A stretch of DNA of 64,000 nucleotides from Gliomastix tumulicola (Eukaryota > Ascomycota > Sordariomycetes > Hypocreales > Bionectriaceae). Below, in pieces: positions 23,017-32,180 of the stretch. A program made the position numbers and the translations under genes. The stretch is from contig BCHX01000011.1 of assembly GCA_001599755.1 (NCBI GenBank), positions 1 through 64,000 on the forward strand, given 5' to 3'. The notes under the pieces were generated by a model, which had not been told where the DNA came from, searched no databases, and was given only the letters and a program-made list of their open reading frames with translations. Position 1 is the first letter of the stretch. Every line of letters begins with the position of its first letter.

Positions 23017-23818
23017 CTCTCAAATGCTGAGCTAATTCGACATTGAGTCTGAAAAGGCTAAGTGGCACCGTAGCTTCATTTAGAGGCAGGCCGTGATCAA
23101 CGCCGCCGGCTGGTGGTTGAGACCGCCGCTGACCAGCTCCCACATACACCGTAGATTTTTGTTTAGCGCGAGATTTTGAATGGCTGGAATGGCAAATGGG
23201 ACCAAATTCCCAGCGGCAGCAACTTCTTTGATGTCTGGGCTAAGAGTTGAGTAGGCCAACTGTGCGGCGCGGGGATTGCTTCCCCTTTGTTCAGGCTCCC
23301 GGTGCCCCAAAGCATGATGCTCCTCGGCTCTAGCTAGCAGACGGATGAACTAGCTGGAGGGCTGTACCTGCAAGGTAGGAAGCGAGTCTTCCGCGGTTTT
23401 CATGGCATCTCATGGCAACGATTTGTCCCGCCCGCGCTGAAACAGAGTGTACGAGGCCAGGCAGAACCAGCGACGACGCAAAGGATCACAATCCAGCCTT
23501 GAATCTGCCCAATGGAATGGAGTAAACTGATGGTCACTGAGCATGTAAGTAAGCTCCGGGGCGTTGGATGACGCAGTCTTATCCAGAGAGAGACGAACTT
23601 GCCAGGCGTAGTACGCCTTAGATCAACAACTCAAGTCCCTTTGCACTGCCAGGTTAGCAGCACAAAGGCTGCAAAGTTCGCGTTGACTGGACTGAAATCT
23701 CCACGTACGATACGGTCGGATCTTGGGCTTCTCGTGCACAGCCTGCCTGTTGACACAGCCTGCCGGCGTACCACGGAGCTTTGTAGCCCTCACATAGTGA
23801 AAACGCCGAAGTGATAGG
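23017..23818. other. Intergenic region between divergent genes
   Basis: Upstream of both the regulator remnant (-) and the NUDIX gene (+). ORFs at 23080-23310 and 23623-23875 have no motifs. No zinc-cluster exon for the regulator could be found here. Confidence 0.35.
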
Positions 23819-23825
23819 TATAAAG
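23819..23825 (+). promoter_or_regulatory. TATA-like box of NUDIX gene
   Basis: TATAAAG lies 119 bp upstream of the ATG at 23938. It is followed by a pyrimidine-rich leader (CTTCTCTTCTCC), a common layout in fungal promoters. Confidence 0.45.
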
Positions 23826-23937
23826 TCACCTTCCCTGAAGCCATCCGGAGCTTTCTTCTCTTCTCCTATCATCATCTTAGCTCAATCCCCTGACCGACTA
23901 TTCGCCGAGCAAACTTCAACTCACCTACGCTGCCATT

Positions 23938-24791
23938 ATGTCAAATTCCGCATACTATAACACTGCCTTCGACACTGCATACGGGGCCAAGGCCAGCAGC
24001 GGCACCATGGGGATTCTCTGCCGTGGCACGGAAGTCCTGATCATTCACCGCCGGCTGAAGACCAATGAAATCAGCGAGAATGGCCCTCCAGGCAAGCACA
24101 TGCCCCGGCTGACTGCGGCCTCACACGGTAAATCTAAGCTAATATGCAGGTACAGACACTTGGGCTTTTCCCGGTGGCGGCCTAGAGCCCGACGAGACGC
24201 CGGAGCAGTGCATTGTCCGCGAGATGAAGGAGGAGCTTGGGATAGACGTCACTATCCAGTACAATGGCGACGAGCCGGCATGGGGCACGACCGATGACGA
24301 CGTGAACGGAAAGCTCTGGCGGTGTACTTTCTTTATCGTTCGACAAGCCGATCCTGAGCAAATCATAGAGGTTGGTTATCTTATCTCTCCGTACCGTTCC
24401 CCTAATCATACTCCCCTCTCCCACTAGCCATGCATCGAACCCCCCCGGAAAAGTCGAGATAGAAAAGCTGACCTCAATCCTTACCAATTAGATCAGAGAG
24501 CCGCATAAGCATGTCGATTTCATGTGGATCGAGTGGGATGAACTGTGGGCAAAGATCTTGGCACAGAATGAAGGGCGTGGCACAGCCAACGAGCTGGGTG
24601 GGGAGGAGCTGCGCTTCTTCTCTTCTTTGCAGAACATGGTCTTAAAATACCCCGACCGCAGTAGCCCGGCGTGCTTGACCAGGCCGGGCACGTACGCTAT
24701 ATTGGTAGACACGCTGCTTCTAATCGTCCCCCCCATGGTGCCCCCCCCACTATTAAACCAGCGACCAAGACGGCTTAGAGGCAGCAACTAG
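23938..24791 (+). CDS. NUDIX hydrolase
   Basis: Predicted Mg2+-dependent pyrophosphohydrolase acting on nucleoside diphosphates linked to another moiety; the substrate is unknown. The spliced model is exon 1 23938-24091, exon 2 24150-24370 and exon 3 24492-24791, 224 residues. Exon 2 contains a perfect NUDIX box, G-x5-E-x7-REUxEExGU, starting at GGLEPDE and ending REMKEELGI, preceded by TWAFPGGG. Exon 1 gives the first strands (GTMGILCRGTEVLIIHRR). Exon 3 gives IREPHKHVDFMWIEWDEL, the usual second half. Intron 1 (24092-24149, 58 nt, phase 1) appears to be GC-AG type: AG|GCAAGC donor, GCTAAT branch, GCAG acceptor. Intron 2 (24371-24491, 121 nt, phase 0) has an unusual GTTGGT donor and a CTGAC branch. 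A TATA box lies at 23819. There is no targeting signal and the gene looks intact. The C-terminal 40 residues after the NUDIX fold are Pro/Arg-rich. Confidence 0.85.
24092..24149 (+). other. Candidate GC-AG intron in NUDIX gene
   Basis: 58 nt with donor GCAAGC after CCAG, branch GCTAAT and acceptor TGCAG. Removing it joins NGPPG to TDTWAFPGGG in frame, as NUDIX proteins require. The only GT donor nearby (24128) would leave an intron of about 22 nt, too short for fungi. Confidence 0.75.
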
Positions 24792-26858
24792 ATGACTAGA
24801 TTAGAGTATTCGATCCACAATTATCCATTCTGCAAGACATCCTGTTTCTTGTGATCTCGTGAGGGCGGGAGGGCCATGCCCAATAAGATCTTGCTAAGCG
24901 CCTTTATGCATGCAAATTTGATTGGCTATGGTGATGGCGTGGGAAAGCCCCATACTGTCGGCATGTAACGGTCTAACTTCCTGGTGAGCATATCATGACG
25001 TCGGAATCAGGCCAGCGAAGTATAGACCATCAAGAAAGGGCTCATTATGCTCACCGGCTTTGATCGTGCCACTCGCTTCCACACCAGCGAGTCAATCACT
25101 TAGATAGCCGGGATAAGGGGGAAGCGGAAGCGGGATGGAAGAGGGATACGTTTGAGAACAGTCGGAAGCACGTATCCATTGACGCCGTGCTCTCTGGATG
25201 GGGGAATCACCGCGGCAGCAGCCTACTGCACGAAGGGTCTGCTGTTTTGTGTGGCATTTCCATCAAGCCTTCGCGCTCAAAAGCGCAGGGAGAGACAGCC
25301 CGAGTCCTTGCTGCAGGGTTGCTTCTCAAGGGGTCGGGCTGAGGCGTGAGAATGATTACAGATGACAACCGGTTGCCGAGATACAGGTAAGCCTGCCTAA
25401 ATCAATACTGGCGTTGCTGAGCGGGCGATTGTTCTTGGTTTTCTGCTCATTCTGTGACGAGTGTAAACGACAGCTTTGCCTTGAGGCTTCCACAAACGGC
25501 GGAAAGGATATATGCTGAGTATGGAATAGCTGGCGAGGACATCGTGGCATTGACGTGCGGCACACAATGGGCGTAGAATATGAAATGAGGACGTATCTGT
25601 GTGCACCTTACTGTCGGTCGAGGGCAAGATTGGTCTCGTCAATAGCACACTGGTACCAAAGCCGCTCTCCTACCCTCCGCTGGCAGGGGATATGACGCCT
25701 TAGGAGGCAGCTTTTCGGAGCGAATCTCTTTTCATAGCGGTGTTTACTTATGTGGTGAATGGGACGTAGAAAAGGTCGCCTATGCCGTTTCGCGTCTCTG
25801 CCGAAGGTTCTATCCGTGTATCAGGCTGCGTCGTAGTACGGAGCGGTTCATGGGCCTGCATGGGCCTGCCGCCGCCGATTTTCTCCTGCGGATCTTGCGC
25901 GCACTGGTTCCCAGTCGACTCTAGCTGGACTCTATCACGCGCCGAGCTCCGTACGTGCCTCCTGGGTTGTCCATCAAACGATGCAGGTGAGCAGTGCTTT
26001 TTCTTAGGCATCAACGCTAAAAGGCTTTCATCTGACGCCCCCTGGACAAGCGGCGGGAAGCCATTGAGCATGCCCTGATGAGGCTACCAGTAGTTGCGAG
26101 TCGTCCTCATCGGCATGATGCAATCGAATATATCGTGATAAATGTTAGTTCTTGTAGCATATTAGGGGGCACGTGCACACATCATTTGAAGCTGACGCGA
26201 TGCGGGAAGGAGGTGTGATGTACCTATTGGACTTGGATACGAACTTGGATGCTCTGGAACGCGTGGAACAATCAACGCGCGGTCGACCAACAGCCTGGAC
26301 CTGTGATGAACTAGATGAAGCACAGGGAATTCCGCTACAGCTCATTTCTTCACCAGGGTCATGTGAACCCGCAACCGATGTGAGGGTATGTGATGTTGGG
26401 GAACGTGTAACGATACGTGAAGATAGCAAGTCTTGAGGCTTGACCTGTATTGCACTGTCGCATTCTCGTACACCTCGCCCCGACCTCACTCGGACCTCGC
26501 GAAGCGAAGTTTGACCTGACTCAGTCCCAGCCGATGAAGGCATAGGCAGCTCAGAGCTCCCCAACCTATTTCCTGGCGGCTTGGCCTCCGGTACGTGCAG
26601 TGGTCTGGCAGATTAGTTCGCAGAGGCGACGTCCGGCGAACGTAATGCCTAATCTTAATGTGTCAGTGACTTGCGAGAAATTATACCGCCCCACTCGCGC
26701 CGTACAGTGTATTTGTACGCTCATACTGACTGGATAGCACTCCTTCTACGCCTGGAGTTTACTAAGTTGACATGCCCGCCTAGAGTATAGGTGCCAAGGG
26801 GACTATGTGCTCGGGATACCCAGCACGGAACGCATCTAATAAAGCTAGTACTCGACAT
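24792..26858. other. Intergenic region, no supported gene
   Basis: About 2 kb with short ORFs only. The reading at 26173-26436 (plus) has protein-like composition but no motif and no splice or promoter support. Confidence 0.35.
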
Positions 26859-28300
26859 TCAAAACCAGCCGGTGAGAAGTTTCCAAATCTGTTCCACCTC
26901 CCACGCCTCCAACTCCCTGCTCGATCTAATATCACACATAGGAATGGCACCCTCTCCGCCGCCGTCATCCCTCTCGAACAGCAGCGTACTCCCATCATGC
27001 ACCAGTCTAACATGCCCCGGCGTCGAACCCATAAAGCCCGGTTGCAGCTCGCACATGAAGCTCGTCAGATCGGGCATGGGACTCGACTTGGCGCCGTAGT
27101 CGCCGTGCAGCGTGGCCTCGCGCGAGGCGATCCGCAGGGGTTCCTCGTGGCAGTTGAAGCCGAGGATCCTGCTCTCTAGGTGGTGGCCTCCTTCGCGCGC
27201 GAGGCCGGTGAGTTTGTACTTGACGGCCTGCGCGGAGTGCGACGGCACGACGGTGAAGCGGGCGAACTGGGTGAAGTGTTGGAAGACGTATTCGGCGGCC
27301 GGGATGTTGAGGGCCACGTTGAACTGGTTGGTGAATAAATTGCCGGACATATCAAGAGAGCCCTGTTCGTCCGTCCTCTTGGTTAGTCTAGTCACACTAT
27401 CATTTCAGTATCCTTTGGATCTTTCTTTCTTGGATCAGAACTCACAACTTGTAGATGGCACTGGATCCTCGGGGCGATGCCCTCCTCGATGAAGCGCCGC
27501 AGGATGCGAAGCGACGAGCCGCCGAGGAAGCGCACGTTGCCAGCGGCTCGAACCGTCCTGCACAGGTCGTCAAAGTCGAGCGCGTCGACCCTGCTGTCCC
27601 GCTCGTTTGTGATCTCGCTCCCCGTCGCGATGCAGCCCCTGTACCACTCGCGCAGGCGCTCGCGCCGCGGCTCCGGGTCCCCCGCCGCGAGCTCGGCGTC
27701 GGCCACGATGCCCTGGTAGGCGGCGACCTCGTCCCGCGAGCGCGTGACGAGCTCCTCGTGGAAGTGCACGTTGAGNTTGACGGGGTTCTGCACCTCCTCC
27801 AGGCTGTCGTAGTCGATGAAGACGCGCACGGGCGCCTGCGCCCAGTCCGACAGGCAGTTGGCAAAGTCCCAGCCCATCAGCAGCGCGTGCAGCTCCGCGT
27901 CCGCCCTGGGCCCGTACGCCGGACGCACGGCCATGCGCAGCACGTCGAGCTGCGCGGGCGTCAGCCTGTCCGTGACGCTCTCGATGTCGCCCTCCTCGAG
28001 CAAGCCGCCCAGCAGCACCTTGAAGGGCAGGCCCCGCTCGGGGAAGTGCGTCTGGATCAGGGCCTTGCACTCGTCCATCTGCTGCTTGGACATGCCCAGG
28101 CCGAGGGCGACCTGCCGCGGCTCGAGGATCCAGACGATGCGCGTGTTGCCGGGCGCGGCGGCGGCGGCCTTGCGCTGCGTGTCGCGCAGCAGCGCCAGCG
28201 CGGCCGTGATGTTGTCCGAGTCGATGCAGTCATTGTAGTAGACGACGAGGTTCAGATTGCGGGGGTCTACCGCGGCGAGCGCCGCGTTGTCGACAGACAT
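26859..28300 (-). CDS. Nucleoside-hydrolase-like protein (IUNH fold)
   Basis: Two exons, 28300-27446 and 27362-26859, with an 83-nt phase-0 intron (GTGAGT donor, GACTAACC branch, ACAG acceptor), give 452 residues. The start LNLVVYYNDCIDSDNITAAL occupies the place of the catalytic N-terminal Asp motif (DxDxxxDD) of inosine-uridine nucleoside hydrolases. After the intron, DMSGNLFTNQFNVALNIPAA matches the family's GN...EFN...PxAA block, and FTVVPSHSAQ follows. In between are RIVWILEPRQVALG, the DAELHALLMGWDFANCLSDW region and VRFLGGSSLRILRRF. It is probably a soluble, cytosolic member of a fungal branch of the fold. Because the Asp cluster is altered (ND, DSDN), catalysis on ribonucleosides is uncertain. 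One ambiguous base at 27776 affects one codon. The gene otherwise looks intact. A repeat copy shared with its neighbour's upstream region lies 321 bp upstream. Confidence 0.6.
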
Positions 28301-28620
28301 GACTGGCTTTGGGGATGTCCCTCTAGGTTGCTTTTCCAGGCTTCTTTATTTGTAGGTCAAGGATGACGGCGAAGCCAATGAGAGGCGAATGACAAGAAAG
28401 TACACGTCGGATGACGATGATGATTGTGCTTTGCGGGAGGCTTCGTTTAGGGGACCTGAAGAGAGAGACACAGGCGGGTCTTATACGATTCAAATCTCCC
28501 ACCAACTGGTAACACAGCCCACCTTCATCTTCCACGGGGCTTGCTAGTCTGCCGGCGACTACGCCGGCGGTCTCGACATCTCGAACACTTTGCCTTGTCA
28601 GCCTAGCGAGTCTCAGTGTC
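28301..28620. other. Promoter region of nucleoside-hydrolase-like gene
   Basis: No gene is seen. The stretch lies between the start codon at 28300 and repeat copy A. I see no clear TATA box. Confidence 0.35.
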
Positions 28621-28876
28621 CTCCGTGGCGGAGTCTGGGTCAAATCCCAGTCACGCCGAGGCATACAGCTCAGGCAGGCTGCGAGTTACGCGATCTGCCT
28701 TGGCTTCTAGGGTAACAGGGGTGCTCGGCGGGGAGCTGACCGTGGCGCGATGTTGCCATTGCTCGGTTCAGGGTGGGACGGAAGCCTTTTCATAGATGGG
28801 TGGCTTGTCTTGGGTACTGTCGATCGTATCACGGTGATGCACTCGATTGGGCTTGAGTCATGTGCCATGGCGGCCT
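28621..28876. repeat. Upstream direct repeat, copy A
   Basis: About 255 bp, same order and orientation as 30262-30540. Shared blocks are the hairpin CTCCGTGGCGGAGTCT, a CAGTCACGCC/TAGTCACGCC block, CATACAG..CAGGCAG, GATCTGCCT/AATCTGCCT, GCGGGGAGCTGAC, CCGTGGCGCGAT, GATGGGTGGC, TTGATGCACTC-like and GAGTCATG. Similarity is patchy with indels, so the duplication is old or the element is dispersed. Each copy lies upstream of a minus-strand gene. Confidence 0.75.
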
Positions 28877-29180
28877 GACACAGCACCGGCGTGTTGGCTG
28901 TGAAACGCCTTGTCTACTACTATTGAAGCAAGGGACTTTTCGCTCTCCAGGTGAGATATCCTACAACCGGGGTCAGGTACATTCTCTAGCACAGGCGTAG
29001 CGCATCTCTTAGCAGTGACCCAATGAGTATGCGGATGGGAAGGACTCTATACGGAGGAGCGAAACAGCCACAGGCAATCCGGGATCGTAGCAGGAGTACA
29101 AATTGGTATTATTAGGTTTCTTGATTGATGATGATGAAGAAGAACAAGAAGAAGAGCAGTAATCAGAGAAAAAGGAGAAG
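28877..29180. other. Gap between repeat A and vWA gene
   Basis: Contains the 3' flank of the vWA gene, with an Asp/Glu-codon-like AGAAGA-rich stretch at 29130-29180. No gene is seen. Confidence 0.4.
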
Positions 29181-30143
29181 TTAGGCGCGGAGTCGGTGCT
29201 CACCGCTGGCGCGCCGACGGTCAATCTTGCGGACGACAGCTCCAAGGACAACCTTAAGCACGCCGTCGGCCGTGAGAACGCCGCTGTTGGTGTCCCAGGT
29301 CGAGGCGTCGACCATGTCGCGGATGCCCTGCTCGGCCAGGTCGTCGTCGAGCTCGCGGAGCGCCTCCTTGGCGTCCCGGCTGTGGCCGACCTGGAAGAAC
29401 TGGATGCCGACCTGGTGCAGGGGCGCCTCGAGCTGGTCGAGCTTGCGGGCGTACTGGACGATGACGCCCTCCGGGTCGTCCGTGGGGCAGCCGTCGGTGA
29501 TGACGATGATGTTGACGGGCTTGACGTCGTCGACGTCCGAGGCCGCGCCGAGCTGGGCGACGTACGGCTTGAGGATGGTCTGCAGGCGCTTGCCCGTGGG
29601 CGTCTGGTAGCTGGGGCGCACGTCCTCGAAGATGTTGTTGACGACCTGGGGATCCGCGATGTTGTAGTAGCCGCCGTCGGCCTTGCCTGCGCCGCCGCGG
29701 TTGGAAGACTTGTGGTTGAGGAAGTACAGGTCGATGCCGTCGCGGTCGCGGGCTGTGCAGGTGGGCGTGATGCTGTGGAGGACGGTGCGGACCTCCCTCC
29801 AGTTGCTCCCTGCCATGGAGCCAGAGTCGTCGACGATGAAGACGGTGTCAAAGGTGCGCAGGAAGGCGTACTTGTCGTCGTCGTTGGTGATGCTGACCAT
29901 GCTGGGTGCCGGGGAAGGAGACCGGCCACGGCGAGGAGAGCCATTGTCGTAGGGGGTCAGGTTGGCTGAGCGCTCGCGAGTGGTATGGCTGGGCGGCGCG
30001 TCGGCCGAGTACGCTGGGGGAGCGTCCGTGGGAGGAGGGCTGGGAGACGGGCCCGAGGAGGACTTGAACGGGTTCCTGGAGCTCTTCTGCGTGTCGCTGC
30101 GGGACATCTTGCCCTTGATCGATCCGAAGATACCCTTGCTCAT
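29181..30143 (-). CDS. von Willebrand factor A domain protein
   Basis: Intact single-exon gene of 320 residues. Residues 1-90 are a Ser/Pro-rich, probably disordered N-terminus (SSSGPSPSPPPTDAPPAYSA), which includes a PPAY motif of the kind bound by WW domains of Rsp5-like ubiquitin ligases. A vWA domain fills residues 98-305: TVFIVDDSGSM supplies the MIDAS DxSxS metal site, TPTGKRL provides the conserved Thr, and NIIVITDGCPTDDPEG provides the second MIDAS Asp. The domain ends VLKVVLGAVVRKIDRR. There is no signal peptide or membrane segment, so it is probably cytosolic and acts in protein interactions. It is flanked by the related direct repeats A and B. The specific partner is unknown. An alternative start at Met13 would drop a short basic stretch. 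Confidence 0.85.
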   Translation of the reverse strand: MSKGIFGSIKGKMSRSDTQKSSRNPFKSSSGPSPSPPPTDAPPAYSADAPPSHTTRERSANLTPYDNGSPRRGRSPSPAPSMVSITNDDDKYAFLRTFDTVFIVDDSGSMAGSNWREVRTVLHSITPTCTARDRDGIDLYFLNHKSSNRGGAGKADGGYYNIADPQVVNNIFEDVRPSYQTPTGKRLQTILKPYVAQLGAASDVDDVKPVNIIVITDGCPTDDPEGVIVQYARKLDQLEAPLHQVGIQFFQVGHSRDAKEALRELDDDLAEQGIRDMVDASTWDTNSGVLTADGVLKVVLGAVVRKIDRRRASGEHRLRA

Positions 30144-30261
30144 GATGGATGTTCTTGGTGGTTCGAGTTATGTGAGACAGGTAGCTGGCGGCGGAAACAG
30201 GAGTTGTCGACTTAAAAGTGCAAACAGCGAAGCGGTCACCTTTCTTTATGGGACGTCGACC

Positions 30262-30540
30262 CTCCGTGGCGGAGTCTAGGCCAAAACTTAGTCACGCCCG
30301 AAGCGTACAGCGCAGGCAGACACAGGCTCTGAGCTACAGAATCTGCCTAGGTTGGCTGCGGTGAGCACTGAGCTTTGTATAGAAGCCCACGGTGTTTAAG
30401 GGCGGTGCTCAGCGGGGAGCTGACAGACCGTGGCGCGATATTGGCACTGATCGGTTCATATTGATGGGTGGCAGGTCTTGTCAATCATGTTGATGCACTC
30501 TCTTTCGATTGGGACTCGAGTCATGTCTCTTGGCGGCCTA
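30262..30540. repeat. Upstream direct repeat, copy B
   Basis: Diverged copy of 28621-28876, starting 119 bp upstream of the vWA gene's ATG. It shares the CTCCGTGGCGGAG hairpin and the same ordered blocks, with about 25 extra bases around 30370-30400. Confidence 0.75.
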
Positions 30541-30759
30541 CTGCGACACCAACCTGATGCTAGCTGTGGAATCGGCCGGGCTGTCCCCTCAGCGTTGAAG
30601 ACTAAGGCTATCGGGCTGATGGAGCTAGCGACAGTGACTGTACAGTTTGGTCCAGGGCTCCGCCTCTCAAGTGTCGGTGCGTGGGTCAGCTATTTGGTAC
30701 TGTTGACGGACGTAGCCAGAAATAGCCCATCTTTCCTGAGGGGCACATTCGGTTTGTCA

Positions 30760-30795
<36 letters not shown>

Positions 30796-32180
30796 GACGA
30801 GGTGCGAAAGGGCAAAACGTAGACTTCGCGGTCGCCTCCGAAGGCGCGTTTGTGTTCGCCCTACTCCCGGCCTTAGGGGGGTCCCTGCACCGCAGGCGCA
30901 TGATGAGCGGCTCGGGGGATGCGCAGAACTGGAACGGCGGCCGAGAGAGCAATGAACCGGCTAGCTCGGAGGCGCAGACGTGCATGAGGTCGAGCAGCTG
31001 AATCGAGTACGGTATGCGCGGCAGCGTCCCAGGGTGCGCCCACCAAGGTTCGCGAAGCTAAGAGCTGGCGCTGAGCACCCTGTATGTGCCCGTGCGCGCA
31101 CGCTCGATGGTCGGGACTTGAGAAGTGGAAATAACCTAATTCCTACCTAGACGGCTCAGGGGCGAGGTCGCTCAAATCTTGCGCTCAGCCGCGAGACCCA
31201 GTGTACTCATACGTCTCCGGGCGGGCTGCGAAATGATGTACCAGCTTGTCGCTTTCATTCCAGTACAGTGGTGTATGCCCATGGTACTTCGCCATCATAC
31301 CGCCCTGTTAAACCAAGGGCGTAGCGACTGGCCTGTTCACGCGCACATCCTCCGTCGCGCCCCTCAGGGGGGGTCGCGATGTTCTTTTTTTCTGCTTGCT
31401 GAGAACTCTGTATCGCCTGCTTGCTAGTGCATCCGTTTCACTTGACTTACCACTCTCTTCCTGTGCTTGGGCGTCGGATGGGTCATGGCAAGGTGGAGGG
31501 CCGTCCGGGCGTGTGTGTTCGCCCTCCGCCAGCCGTCAAGCTGTCCCTTCGAGCACTCGCGGTCCGCGTCCAGGATCACTGGCTATGCTGCCCTTCTCCG
31601 ACCGTAACCCATGCGTGCGTCTTTCGCCAGGGGTCAAACGACGGCCACCGTACTGAGCATGCCCGTGCCAGGGTAACTGGAAGACGAGGCGTGCTGCAAG
31701 GAGGGGGTGCGACGCTGGGAGCCGCTGGTGCTCCGTGCGCACCACCCGGTCGCGTTATCGGTGCCCCTGCGGACGAGAAATTGGACAATTACTCCGCACT
31801 ATGCTCTTGCCGGCGCACGACAGCTCTACGCCCAACACCTGGTGACGAGTGAGGGACCAGATAGTACATAAGGACCATGCCTACGAATCGGGGATCAGAG
31901 TGGGCTGAAGAGTCCCTGGCATCCATGTCGGCTAGACCCACCGATCGGTGAAAAGCTTCCTCGGCTCAATGAATCCGTTGCAACGCGCTAGAATGTATTG
32001 ACAGGGTACCTGTACTCGTACTAATAGGTCCGTGCAACCCCGATCTTCGTTGACACCCCTGCCTTGCCACTGTCGCCTGACACGGAGCTGTCCACAGAAA
32101 TAGACGCAGAGCCAGCGCATCGGGGGGGACTTCATCGACCGCCACTGCGGGCCCTGTGGCCCTAGATTTCTCACCCTCTT
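30541..32180. other. Gene-free stretch with (G)34 homopolymer
   Basis: No supported gene. A run of 34 Gs at 30760-30793 creates artificial poly-Gly/poly-Pro readings. The rest holds short ORFs without motifs. Confidence 0.4.
30760..30793. repeat. (G)34 homopolymer
   Basis: Uninterrupted run of 34 guanines. It may be real simple sequence (a G-quadruplex-prone tract) or a length uncertain from sequencing. Confidence 0.9.

Noticed and set aside
26173..26436. Plus ORF of 87 codons with protein-like composition
   Set aside because: No motif, promoter or splice support.
27455..28366. Plus-strand ORF of 303 codons
   Set aside because: Antisense shadow of the GC-rich nucleoside-hydrolase-like exon.
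28558..28665. tRNA-like region (T-arm-like CTGGGTCAAATCCCAG, pairing ends)
   Set aside because: The T-loop is one base short, no clear anticodon arm, and the related copy at 30.26 kb does not preserve the fold.
29009..29969. Long Ser/Thr/Ala- or Asp/Val-rich ORFs over the vWA gene on both strands
   Set aside because: Low-complexity shadows; the vWA frame has the MIDAS motifs.
28621..30540. Direct repeats A and B as LTRs of a retrotransposon
   Set aside because: The sequence between them is an intact host vWA gene with no gag/pol, primer-binding site or polypurine tract; the repeats are too diverged.
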